From NCBI GenBank assembly GCA_934621485.1, contig CAKTUS010000013.1:1-44397 (forward strand): a stretch of 44,397 nucleotides of DNA, given 5' to 3'. Within the stretch, counting starts at the first letter, position 1. Each line of letters starts with the position of its first letter. The notes beneath the pieces are model-generated. The model saw nothing but the letters and a program-made list of their open reading frames with translations, was not told the origin of the DNA and searched no databases. The translations under genes were made by a program, and so were the position numbers. Positions 18,308-26,097 of this stretch are shown here, in pieces. This DNA is from an uncultured Clostridia bacterium (GTDB lineage Bacteria; Bacillota; Clostridia; Christensenellales; Aristaeellaceae).

Positions 18308-18606
18308 TCCGCGTCACCTTTGCTGTAAACGCGCTTGCCTTGAATATCTACAAAATCTACAATTCCTACAATCGAACTGTCCACAGGCTTGTTTGTAGTC
18401 AGGTCGGTTTGGCGAGACGAGCTGCCGCCAGCCCACATCACAATTTCTCCCTCGCCGGCGCCTACAGTGTCCACAGTAATAAAGGGCGCGCCCTTTTCCT
18501 GGAAGGTGTCCATATCAATGGGAACGGCCACCAGCAGCTTTAAGCCTTCCAGGCGGTCCGACTTTTTAGTGCTGACCATGCTGCCAATTACTCTTGCCAA
18601 CTGCAT
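18304..18606 (-). CDS. BMC-P vertex protein 2 (EutN/CcmL family)
   Basis: A 100-residue EutN/CcmL protein with 'ARVIGSMVSTKKSDRLEGLKL', DTVGAGEGEIVMWAGGSSSRQT and a VGIVDFVDIQGKRVY end. The DxVGAGEG(D/E)xV core and the SSSRQT segment are canonical for BMC-P pentamers. The start lies inside the end of the upstream BMC-P gene (19-base overlap), so translation is probably coupled. Confidence 0.93.
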   Translation of the reverse strand: MQLARVIGSMVSTKKSDRLEGLKLLVAVPIDMDTFQEKGAPFITVDTVGAGEGEIVMWAGGSSSRQTDLTTNKPVDSSIVGIVDFVDIQGKRVYSKGDAE

Positions 18607-18911
18607 GCCGCCGTCTCCTTTGCTTTGTCATAGGTGCGCATTCCGCGCATATCAATGGTATCGATAATGCCATATACGGAAAAATCAGAGGCCAGCTTTT
18701 TGGAGGTATCGCTTTGCCGCGCAGAACTGCCATAAGCGCAAAAAACCAAATCTCCTTCACCGGCGCCTACATCGTCAATGGCTACCACATAGTCGTCTTT
18801 CATTTGCAGCGTTTCCAGATCCACCGGCTGCACAATCAGCATTTTGCTGCCCATCAGCGAACTCACCTTGTTGGTGCTTACCACCGATCCTGTTACCCGC
18901 CCTACCAGCAT
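18588..18911 (-). CDS. BMC-P vertex protein 1 (EutN/CcmL family)
   Basis: A 107-residue EutN/CcmL vertex protein with 'GRVTGSVVSTNKVSSLMGSKML', DDVGAGEGDLVFCAYGSSARQS and an IIDTIDMRGMRTY end. It most resembles the classical family and is first of the four BMC-P genes. It begins 17 bases after the LacI-type regulator gene. The C-terminal KAKETAACSWQE tail overlaps the next gene's start region and is not conserved in the other copies. Confidence 0.93.
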   Translation of the reverse strand: MLVGRVTGSVVSTNKVSSLMGSKMLIVQPVDLETLQMKDDYVVAIDDVGAGEGDLVFCAYGSSARQSDTSKKLASDFSVYGIIDTIDMRGMRTYDKAKETAACSWQE

Positions 18912-18928
18912 GCCTTACTCCCTTACCA

Positions 18929-19939
18929 TCAGCCGTCCACAGGACGGGTACTGTTGCGCACAATCAGCTTTCCGCCGATGTGCATGTGCATGCACGGATA
19001 ATCCGGATGCTTGATTCTTTTGCGGATTAAATCCACCGCCAGCGCCCCCATGGCAGAACGAGAAATTCGCATGGTGGTTAAGGCCGGCATGGTCGCGGCG
19101 CTGAAAGGAATATCGTCAAAGCCAACGATGGACAAATCCTCCGGAATACTGTAGCCTGCCTCACGAATGGCCTTAATGGCTCCAATGGCAATGGTGTCGT
19201 TGTCAGCCACCACTGCGCCGTGCGGCACATACGCACCGGAACGAATCAATTTTTCCAAATCCTCGCAAGCGCCGTCCACGGTAGGCTTCAGCGATACGGT
19301 AGGGGGCGGCGTAAGCCCCAGCCGTTTTAGCTCCTCCAAGTATCCCTCATAACGCTCATCACAGTTGTTTACCGGCTGTGAGAACTTAAAATAACCAATT
19401 TCCCGATGCCCCAGCCCATATAAATAATCCACCAGCGTCTGCATCAGGTATTTGTTGGACATTACCACGCAATCCACCCGGTCATGCTGAATGTTATTGT
19501 CTACTACCACCACCGGCACGGTGAACAGATCCAGCAGGTAATCGTCCTCCTTGCGCAGTTCGGTGCCAATCAGGATAATCCCATCTGGCGGATTGTTGGC
19601 CATAAGCTCTTTGATGGTGGCTTCCGCATTTTTGGGTTCGCAGTTATACATCACCAAGTCGAAGGCATATCGGCGACATTCACACTCAATTTTGTCGATA
19701 ATGGATGCGATAAACCCCTGGTTTTCCTCCAATCCAATGCCGTGAGCCCTGAATTTCAGCACCATCAGGCGAAAGCGTTCCACTTTTTTCTTTTGAGTGG
19801 ATGCTACATAACCACATTCCTCTACAACGCTGAGTACGCGCCGCCGCGTTTCCTCACTGACGCCTTTTTTGTTGTTGATGACAAGCGAAACAGCCGCCGG
19901 GGAAACCCCGGCGATGCTTGCTATTTCTCGAATCGTCAT
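18929..19939 (-). CDS. LacI-family transcriptional regulator
   Basis: A 336-residue LacI/GalR repressor. Residues 1-45 form the helix-turn-helix and hinge (MTIREIASIAGVSPAAVSLV, then KGVSEETRRRVLSVVEECGY). The remainder is a sugar-binding periplasmic-protein-like effector domain with DGIILIGTE and SIVGFDDIPFS segments. It lies inside the BMC operon, six bases after dhaL and 17 before the BMC-P cluster, so it is likely co-transcribed and autoregulated. Its effector is probably the sugar substrate or a phosphorylated intermediate (inference). Candidate targets are the inverted repeats between 33371 and 33541. Confidence 0.92.
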   Translation of the reverse strand: MTIREIASIAGVSPAAVSLVINNKKGVSEETRRRVLSVVEECGYVASTQKKKVERFRLMVLKFRAHGIGLEENQGFIASIIDKIECECRRYAFDLVMYNCEPKNAEATIKELMANNPPDGIILIGTELRKEDDYLLDLFTVPVVVVDNNIQHDRVDCVVMSNKYLMQTLVDYLYGLGHREIGYFKFSQPVNNCDERYEGYLEELKRLGLTPPPTVSLKPTVDGACEDLEKLIRSGAYVPHGAVVADNDTIAIGAIKAIREAGYSIPEDLSIVGFDDIPFSAATMPALTTMRISRSAMGALAVDLIRKRIKHPDYPCMHMHIGGKLIVRNSTRPVDG

Positions 19940-19945
19940 CTGTCA

Positions 19946-20563
19946 TCACTCACTGTCTGCTTTGAATTGAGCATAGCCCTTCATCAACAACGCCGCCACA
20001 GCCGCGCCCGGATCCAGCATTTCGCGGGACTGCTCGCCGCGAATGGCCATTCGCCCATGCTTGGCCAGCATCCCCCGGGTGTTTTCAAACGCCTGCCAGG
20101 CGCTGTCGGCAGCTAGTTTCGCATACTCGGCTTTTCCTTCTGTCTGAGCGCTGCGCAACGTTTCAATGGCAGGGGCCAGACCATCCAGAAAGGTTTTGTC
20201 GCCGAGAGCCGCTTTACCGCGATTTTGCACACCGTCAAAATACGCCTGGAAAAAGCCAACGTCATCCAGTTCCTCACAGCCCTTGTACACTTTGCCAACA
20301 TTCATCAGCCCGCTGGCCATCAGCGTACCCATGGTGGAAGGCACGGCCGAAGCCATAGCCTTTCCCGCCTGATAAGCCAGCTTGCCAACATCTGTAAGCG
20401 CGCTGCCTGCCACTGCGTCAGCCGCTGCGCGGAAGCCGTCGCTCATGGTTAAGCCAAGGTCGCTGTCGCCCACCACGCTGTCCAGTTCAATCAGCCAATC
20501 GCGGTTTTGCGTCATCAGTTCCGCCCATTGAGCCATCAGGGCGCTCAATGCCTTTGCGTTCAT
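19946..20563 (-). CDS. dhaL: Dihydroxyacetone kinase subunit DhaL
   Basis: A 205-residue ADP/ATP-binding subunit of dihydroxyacetone kinase. The three Mg-nucleotide-binding aspartates are present in LDSVVGDSDLG (residues 26-36). The usual GDADHG reads GDSDLG, so the His is replaced by Leu. 'RGKAALGDKTFLDGL' and DPGAAVAALL match the family's lid and C-terminal motifs. With DhaK it would phosphorylate dihydroxyacetone or a related short ketose in the cytoplasm. The phosphotransferase partner DhaM is not in the window, so the phosphoryl donor (PEP or ATP) is unknown. It follows dhaK by 14 bases. Confidence 0.9.
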   Translation of the reverse strand: MNAKALSALMAQWAELMTQNRDWLIELDSVVGDSDLGLTMSDGFRAAADAVAGSALTDVGKLAYQAGKAMASAVPSTMGTLMASGLMNVGKVYKGCEELDDVGFFQAYFDGVQNRGKAALGDKTFLDGLAPAIETLRSAQTEGKAEYAKLAADSAWQAFENTRGMLAKHGRMAIRGEQSREMLDPGAAVAALLMKGYAQFKADSE

Positions 20564-20577
20564 GATTTTCCCTCCCG

Positions 20578-21594
20578 TTACAGCTGAAACTGCTTAAAGA
20601 ACGGTGTGTTGGCCGGTGCGGAAAGATATTTCTTTAATTCGTCATCCAAACGGAAAAGAGAAATCGACGCGCCCGCCATTTCCATGGAGGTAGCATACTC
20701 GCCAACGTAGGTATGATACACCCGAATTCCTTTTTCGTCCAGTATTTGCTTCACACGGCGGAACATCACATACTGCTCTTCCAGAGGCGTAGCGCCAAGG
20801 CCGTTGATCAGCACGGCTACTTCATCGCCCGCCGCATAGGGCAGATCCTTCAAAACAGGCGTCAGCATTTCGTCCACAATTTCATCTGCCGGACGCAGCT
20901 TGCCCCGGCGAATACCTGGCTCTCCATGAATCCCCATACCGATTTCCATTTCATCATCGGCAATTTCAAAGCTGGGATGGCCCACGCGGGGAACTGTGCA
21001 TGAGGTGAGCGCTACCCCCATGGTACGCACATTAGCGCAAGCTTTTTCAGCCACACGCTTTACTTCGTCCAGTGTCAAGCCTTCCGCTGCGGCGGCGCCG
21101 GCGCACTTGTACACAAAGAAGATACCGGCCACGCCGCGGCGCTTGTTGGGTTCGCCTTCGCCAGTGGGAGCCGCCGAGGCTACGTCTTCGCCCGCCACAA
21201 CGCTCTCCACACGAATGTCCTCTTCCATGTCGGCCATCTCCGCCGCCATGTCAAAGTTGAAAATGTCGCCGTTGTAATTTCCGTAAATGTAAAGCACGCC
21301 GGCGCCCTGGTCAATTTCCTTGGTCACCGCCAGCATCTGTTCCGCGCTGGGAGACTGGAACACATCGCCGATGGAGCATCCATCCAGCATTCCGTCTCCT
21401 ACATAGCCCAGGAACAGGGGTAAATGACCAGAGCCGCCTCCTGTTGCAAGGCCGACTTTTCCGGCGTGCTTATGTTTGGAGACAAGGCAGTGCAGATCGC
21501 CCTCCACGCAAGCAAGATCACAGGAATGGGCGGCGTAGATGCCTTCCAGCATTTCGGAAATGAAGCGTTCCGGGGTGTTGATGATCTTTTTCAT
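20578..21594 (-). CDS. dhaK: Dihydroxyacetone kinase subunit DhaK
   Basis: A 338-residue substrate-binding subunit. ATG 21594 follows AAAGGAGAG; an upstream in-frame start at 21645 has no site. The family's key residues are visible. GGGSGH places His57, GNYNGD places Asp110, and GMGIHGEPG places His223, which forms the covalent hemiaminal with the ketone substrate. This fits a functional enzyme. It is encoded between fucU and dhaL in the BMC operon. The aldolase already yields DHAP, so the reason for a DHA kinase here is not obvious; a short ketose other than DHA is possible. Confidence 0.93.
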   Translation of the reverse strand: MKKIINTPERFISEMLEGIYAAHSCDLACVEGDLHCLVSKHKHAGKVGLATGGGSGHLPLFLGYVGDGMLDGCSIGDVFQSPSAEQMLAVTKEIDQGAGVLYIYGNYNGDIFNFDMAAEMADMEEDIRVESVVAGEDVASAAPTGEGEPNKRRGVAGIFFVYKCAGAAAAEGLTLDEVKRVAEKACANVRTMGVALTSCTVPRVGHPSFEIADDEMEIGMGIHGEPGIRRGKLRPADEIVDEMLTPVLKDLPYAAGDEVAVLINGLGATPLEEQYVMFRRVKQILDEKGIRVYHTYVGEYATSMEMAGASISLFRLDDELKKYLSAPANTPFFKQFQL

Positions 21595-21611
21595 GCCTTC
21601 TCTCTCCTTTG

Positions 21612-22037
21612 TCAAATAATACAGCCTTTTTTGATGATGATGCACGCATAGAGCGCGTTTTCACCGGTAGCCACAGTGGCATAGGCGTTTTGGGCCCGCT
21701 CGTAGAACGCAAAACGGTCGATTTTTTCACACAAGGTACCCGGCTGATGCTTTTCAATAATCTCGCCAAATTCTTTCCAGACGGGCGGGTCATGATCCAG
21801 TCCGCCGGCAGGATCCATCAGCGTTACAGGCGCTTCCACAAACTGGTCCAGCGGAAACAGCTGCAAAATGGCGTCCAACAGCTCGGTTCCCTTATGACCA
21901 TCTGCACGTACACACCGCTTACCCATGGACTGGGCCGGAAAATTGCAGTCGCCAATGACCAATTCGTCGCCATGCCCCATTTCCGCGATGGTTTTGAGCA
22001 GCTCCGGCGACAGAATCGGAGAAATACCCTTCAGCAT
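21612..22037 (-). CDS. fucU: FucU/RbsD-type sugar mutarotase
   Basis: A 141-residue protein matching L-fucose mutarotase over its N-terminal half: MLKGISPILSPELLKTIAEM, then GHGDELVIGD with the catalytic His, and RADG. The C-terminal AFYERAQNAYATVATGE segment is the second family signature. FucU interconverts alpha and beta anomers of free sugars. In this operon it could supply the anomer that MtnK phosphorylates. A 5-deoxy or 5-thio pentose cannot close to a pyranose, so action would be on furanose anomers (inference). A GGGAGG site precedes the ATG. Confidence 0.93.
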   Translation of the reverse strand: MLKGISPILSPELLKTIAEMGHGDELVIGDCNFPAQSMGKRCVRADGHKGTELLDAILQLFPLDQFVEAPVTLMDPAGGLDHDPPVWKEFGEIIEKHQPGTLCEKIDRFAFYERAQNAYATVATGENALYACIIIKKGCII

Positions 22038-22051
22038 AGCGAATACCTCCC

Positions 22052-22327
22052 TTACAGCTTGGGCAGGATGGCTTCCACATCATCGTGGGGACGGGGAATC
22101 ACGTGCACGCTGACCAGTTCGCCAACGCGCTTGGCAGCGGCGCCGCCTGCTTCCACAGAAGCCTTCACAGCGCCAACGTCGCCGCGGACCATCACGGTTA
22201 CCAAACCGCCGCCCACATGTACTTTGCCAATCAGATGAACATTCGCAGCCTTCACCATGGCGTCCGCCGCTTCGATAGAACCAACCAAACCTCTGGTTTC
22301 AACCATACCCAACGCTTGCTTTTCCAT
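22052..22327 (-). CDS. BMC-H shell protein (PduA/EutM type), copy 2
   Basis: A 91-residue single-domain hexameric shell protein. The 'ALGMVETRGLVGSIEAADAM' start, KAANVHLIGKVHVGGGLVTV middle and VISRPH-like HVIPRPHDDVE end are canonical. Residues around the pore (HVGGG) resemble PduA/EutM types that let small polar metabolites through. It is nearly identical to the upstream copy over the core but lacks its C-terminal tail. Confidence 0.97.
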   Translation of the reverse strand: MEKQALGMVETRGLVGSIEAADAMVKAANVHLIGKVHVGGGLVTVMVRGDVGAVKASVEAGGAAAKRVGELVSVHVIPRPHDDVEAILPKL

Positions 22328-22359
22328 TGTAGAATCTCCTTTCTATCCTTTGGCGGTTA

Positions 22360-22665
22360 TTACGCCTTGGTGCTCTTGGTAGCCACAGCGGCATCCGCAT
22401 TGGGAAGAACCGCTTCCACATCGCTGTGGGGACGGGGAATCACATGCACGCTAATCAGTTCGCCAACGCGCTTGGCGGCGGCGCCGCCCGCTTCCACAGA
22501 GGCCTTTACAGCGCCTACATCGCCGCGAACCATCACGGTTACCAGACCGCCGCCAATGTGCTCTTTGCCAATCAGGTGAACGTTTGCGGCCTTTACCATG
22601 GCGTCCGCCGCTTCAATTGCGCCAACCAAGCCTTTGGTTTCAATCATGCCTAAAGCTTCCTGCAT
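22360..22665 (-). CDS. BMC-H shell protein (PduA/EutM type), copy 1
   Basis: A 101-residue hexameric shell protein, differing from the next copy at only about a dozen core positions. It carries a 12-residue C-terminal tail (ADAAVATKSTKA) that the other lacks. The pore loop reads HIGGG against HVGGG. It sits 51 bases after the BMC-T gene and 32 before copy 2. A tandem duplication is the simplest origin; mixed hexamers are possible. Confidence 0.97.
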   Translation of the reverse strand: MQEALGMIETKGLVGAIEAADAMVKAANVHLIGKEHIGGGLVTVMVRGDVGAVKASVEAGGAAAKRVGELISVHVIPRPHSDVEAVLPNADAAVATKSTKA

Positions 22666-22716
22666 TGTTAAAACTCCTTTTGCATATCAATTTCGGCTAT
22701 TCCTACGCGCTAACCG

Positions 22717-23262
22717 TTACAGCAGCGCGCGAATCATGTCCATATGCGGCGAGGGGATGACCACGTAGGAGGAAATGAGCCCCTTACCTTCTTCGCCCTT
22801 GAGGGATGCGTTCACAGCCGCTTCCACAGCCGCCACTTCGCCGGTGGTAATCACAAAGGATTTGCCGCCCATGCCGCGGCCCAAACGTACCTCGATCAGT
22901 TCTACATCCGCAGCTTTTACCGAGATATCCGCCACGCTGATGGCGCTGGCCAACGAAAAGGTTTCCACCACGCCAACGGCCTGCACCTGTTCCAGAGGGC
23001 ACGCGCCGGACATGGCCATAATGACCCGCTCGTCCACGTTGGGAATGATGAGGCTGTCCACCAGCGACTGGGCTGCATTCTCAATGCCTGCCGCAACCGC
23101 CGACTTTACCGCGGCCACCTCGCCGCTGACAACCACAATGTATTTGCCCGCACAAACCGTTTGCGCCGTTACCAGGTTTACATCAGCCGTTTTTACCATC
23201 TGATCGCCGGCCAATACGCCAAGCGGGATGCTCTGAACTTCTACCACGCCAATCGCGGTCAT
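22717..23262 (-). CDS. pduT: BMC-T tandem-domain shell protein, PduT-like with Fe-S cysteine
   Basis: A 181-residue tandem BMC protein that forms pseudohexameric trimers. The first domain is about residues 1-88 and the second about 92-181, starting at QAVGVVETFS. Cys37 in AQTVCAGK aligns with the PduT cysteine (SKTICPGK) that holds a 4Fe-4S cluster at the trimer axis. This position is in a pore loop, so electrons can cross the shell. The ATG overlaps the pduS-like stop by four bases, which fits the known PduS-PduT electron pair. Confidence 0.95.
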   Translation of the reverse strand: MTAIGVVEVQSIPLGVLAGDQMVKTADVNLVTAQTVCAGKYIVVVSGEVAAVKSAVAAGIENAAQSLVDSLIIPNVDERVIMAMSGACPLEQVQAVGVVETFSLASAISVADISVKAADVELIEVRLGRGMGGKSFVITTGEVAAVEAAVNASLKGEEGKGLISSYVVIPSPHMDMIRALL

Positions 23263-24590
23263 GCCTTTTCACCTCCCGTGATTTCAATCCAGCCGGTTTC
23301 AACCGCCGTTACCGTTCCGTCAATGGAGGCGTGCTGCCGTGCGCCCAGCGCCTTTTCAGGGATTTCCGCAATCACATCGCCCTTCTTTACCCGGTCGCCC
23401 GCCTTGACCACGGGTACGCTTGGCGCGCCCACATGCTGCTTCAGCGGCAACACTACCCTGGCGGGATGATAGGCGGTTTCTGTATAGGGAGCGGGCACGT
23501 CATAGGCGCTCAGCCCCATCCGGGCCACCAGACGCTTCACCGGCACATGTTTGTACACAATGAAGGGATCGGGCGTAATGACCTCTTCCGGCACCGAACG
23601 AACTCCCGCCTTACCGAGTTCAGCCTTGAGCATGGCCATTACCTCGGAAGGCATCAGCCCCATGTTGCAGGCAAAGTTGGTACACACGCCGCAGCTGGAA
23701 CAGGCCAGCACGCTTGTGGGAACCCCCAGCAGCTCCGCATTTCCCGTGGCGATGGCGCGCATGGCTTTATGCGGCTGCACATGCAATCCCAAAGCGTTGC
23801 GAGGGCACATCTGGGTACATTGGCTGCATTGGCAGCATACCGCTTTGGCCAGCCTGAGCATACGCTCTCGGGACTGAGTGCGTTTGGCAATCAGAGGATG
23901 GCTCTTTTTCAGCAGCAACAGGCCGCCAGTCGTTTTGGTAACCGGGCTGTTCCACCGGGTTTCCAGCTTGCCCATACAGGGACCGCCCACAATCAGCGCG
24001 TATTCCTCCGGCGTACCAGTAAAGCCGGAAAGGGCGATTACCTCGTTCATGGGCGTTCCCACAGGCACTGTTACAGTGATGGGGTTAGGCACATCGCCGC
24101 CCACAGTAACGTCCTTATCCGTTACAGGTTTCCCTTCAGCCGCGCTGGCAATATTGGCCAGAGTAGCCACGTTGCTGACCACGCAGCCTACGTCCAGCGG
24201 CAACTTTCCACTGGGCACCACCCGGCCCGTTACCTCAAAGATGATGGATTTTTCATCACCGGAAGGATAGTAGCTGTCCATCAGGTGCAGGGTTATTTCC
24301 TTACGGCTGCCAAGAGCGGCGCGCAGCGCAGTTACCGCGCCTTCATAGTGGGTTTTGGTAGCGATAACGCCCCTCGCTGCACCGGTAGCCTCCATGGCCA
24401 ATTCCATGCCGCGCACCACGCGCTCCGCGCACCGCTGCATCAGCAACTGGTCGCAGCGTAGCAAAGGCTCGCACTCAGCGCCGTTGGCAATCACCACTTC
24501 CGCCTTGCCATTCAGCTTTACATGAGTGGGAAACCCGGCGCCGCCTGCGCCAACGATTCCCGCGGCGCGAACCTGATCCACGATACTCAT
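23259..24590 (-). CDS. pduS: PduS-like RnfC-family flavoprotein / Fe-S electron carrier
   Basis: A 443-residue protein. ATG 24590 is nine bases from GGGAGG; an ATG at 24599 abuts that site. The N-terminus has the NADH/FMN-binding GAGGAGFPTH segment. Two 4Fe-4S motifs follow: CQCSQCTQMCP (about 246-257) and CSSCGVC...C (about 294-304). The end resembles a barrel-sandwich biotinyl-lipoyl-like fold (GDRVKKGDVIAEIPE). PduS oxidises NADH, or reduces cobalamin in Pdu systems. No B12-dependent enzyme is present, so NADH reoxidation with electron transfer to PduT is the likely role. Confidence 0.95.
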   Translation of the reverse strand: MSIVDQVRAAGIVGAGGAGFPTHVKLNGKAEVVIANGAECEPLLRCDQLLMQRCAERVVRGMELAMEATGAARGVIATKTHYEGAVTALRAALGSRKEITLHLMDSYYPSGDEKSIIFEVTGRVVPSGKLPLDVGCVVSNVATLANIASAAEGKPVTDKDVTVGGDVPNPITVTVPVGTPMNEVIALSGFTGTPEEYALIVGGPCMGKLETRWNSPVTKTTGGLLLLKKSHPLIAKRTQSRERMLRLAKAVCCQCSQCTQMCPRNALGLHVQPHKAMRAIATGNAELLGVPTSVLACSSCGVCTNFACNMGLMPSEVMAMLKAELGKAGVRSVPEEVITPDPFIVYKHVPVKRLVARMGLSAYDVPAPYTETAYHPARVVLPLKQHVGAPSVPVVKAGDRVKKGDVIAEIPEKALGARQHASIDGTVTAVETGWIEITGGEKA

Positions 24591-24611
24591 CTTACGCATC
24601 CTCCCAGGCGG

Positions 24612-26060
24612 TTAGCAAATACGGAAATCTCCGTACAGCACGCAGCGGCGCAGACGGGTAAACGACCGGGCGCTGGTGACGCCCTCGCCGGTCGGCGTGG
24701 CGATGGTCATGGTGGTGTAGCCCTCGCCGTCAAAGCCCAAGCCGGAGAAGCTGGAAGAATTTTTGACAAAAATGGTGGTGTTCAGCTTGCGGGCCGCCTT
24801 GCTCATGTTGTGTACATTGGTGGAGTGAATCATCGCGGAGTGCTTGCAGTTTTGCTCGGCGCGGAACGCCTCGTTCACCGCTTCGTCAATGTCGCGCACG
24901 CGCACAATACCAAGCACGGGCATGAGCATTTCGGTCATCACGAAGGGATGGTTGCGGTCCACTTCAGCGATCACCAAACGCGGGTCGCCGGTAAAGCTCA
25001 CGCCGCTGTCCCGCAAAATGACGGCAGCATTACGGCCTACATACTTGCGATTGATAACGTACTTGCCGTTCTTATTGATGAGCGTGGTGCGCAGCACTTT
25101 ATCGATATCGTCGCCATAAATACGAACGCAGTTGTTGCGCTCCATCTCATTCATCAACTGGTCGGCCACGCTGTCAAAGACGAAAACTTCCTTTTCCGCA
25201 ATGCACAGCACATTGTTGTCAAAGCTGGCGCCCGCCACAATACGCTTGGCTGCCTCGGGAATTTCCGCCGTGTCATCCACAATAACGGGCGGGTTGCCGG
25301 GGCCGGCTGCGATTACCTTTTTACCGGTCTTCATGGCTACCTTTACAACCGCCTCGCCGCCGGTAATGGACAGGATGGGGATGTCAGGATGGGTCATGAT
25401 GGCCTGGCCGGTTTCCAGGGTGGGTTCTTTCACCGTGGTAATCAGCGTGGCAGGGCCGCCGGCAGAAACGATGGCTTCCACCATCAGCCGCATGGCTTCC
25501 TGGGAAGCGTGCTTGGCGGCGGGGTGGGGATTGAAAACCACGGAGTTTCCAGCGGCAATCATGCTGATGGAGTTGTTAATGACCGTAGAAGTGGGGTTGG
25601 TGGACGGCGTGATGGAACCGATGACACCGAAGGGCGCCTGCTCGATGAGCATCATGCCCTTATCGCCGGTTTCACAGCGGGTGACCAGGTCCTCCACGCC
25701 GGGAGTGCGGCGGCAAATGAGCAGATTCTTCTGAATCTTGTCCTCTACGCGGCCATAACCGGTTTCTTCATTGGCCAACCGGGCCAGATACTCGGCATTT
25801 TCAATGCCCTTCTGGCGCATGGCGGCAATCAGATCGCCGCGTTTTTCCAGGGGCATCTCTGCCAGCTTGGCCTGAGCGGCCTTCGCATTCTGAATGGCCT
25901 CCTCCGCGGTATCGCACAGCCAGCGGCCCGTGCAACCGCCGGCAGGCGTCGGCGCCGCCTGCGTAGGCGCGGGAGCGGCTGTTTCAGCCTGAACCTTGCC
26001 AGCCAGACTGCGAACGATTTCATCCGTGATTTGTCGAATCTGTTGTTCTGTTAAAGCCAT
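24612..26060 (-). CDS. pduP: CoA-acylating aldehyde dehydrogenase with encapsulation peptide (PduP/EutE-like)
   Basis: A 482-residue enzyme; ATG 26060 follows AAAGGAAA. It oxidises an aldehyde with NAD+ and CoA to acyl-CoA. Residues 1-20 (MALTEQQIRQITDEIVRSLA) form an amphipathic helix of encapsulation-peptide type. A Pro/Ala linker (about 28-40) follows. The Rossmann GEAVV/GPGNPP region and catalytic Cys286 in DNNVLCIAEK are intact. The aldehyde is likely the two-carbon fragment from the aldolase: acetaldehyde, methylthioacetaldehyde or glycolaldehyde, depending on the true sugar. The gene lies between pduL and pduS. Confidence 0.95.
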   Translation of the reverse strand: MALTEQQIRQITDEIVRSLAGKVQAETAAPAPTQAAPTPAGGCTGRWLCDTAEEAIQNAKAAQAKLAEMPLEKRGDLIAAMRQKGIENAEYLARLANEETGYGRVEDKIQKNLLICRRTPGVEDLVTRCETGDKGMMLIEQAPFGVIGSITPSTNPTSTVINNSISMIAAGNSVVFNPHPAAKHASQEAMRLMVEAIVSAGGPATLITTVKEPTLETGQAIMTHPDIPILSITGGEAVVKVAMKTGKKVIAAGPGNPPVIVDDTAEIPEAAKRIVAGASFDNNVLCIAEKEVFVFDSVADQLMNEMERNNCVRIYGDDIDKVLRTTLINKNGKYVINRKYVGRNAAVILRDSGVSFTGDPRLVIAEVDRNHPFVMTEMLMPVLGIVRVRDIDEAVNEAFRAEQNCKHSAMIHSTNVHNMSKAARKLNTTIFVKNSSSFSGLGFDGEGYTTMTIATPTGEGVTSARSFTRLRRCVLYGDFRIC

Positions 26061-26097
26061 GTCTGTTTCCTTTCTGTCGCTTGAAGGCCGCTTCTTT

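Noticed and set aside
24522..26054. 510-residue open frame on the plus strand opposite the aldehyde dehydrogenase
   Set aside because: It is antisense to an intact, recognisable gene, is His/Gly/Ala-rich and has no family resemblance; such shadow frames are common in GC-rich genes.
22052..26060. Propanediol, ethanolamine or glycyl-radical BMC
   Set aside because: No diol dehydratase, ethanolamine lyase, glycyl-radical enzyme or activase, or B12 gene is present in the operon.
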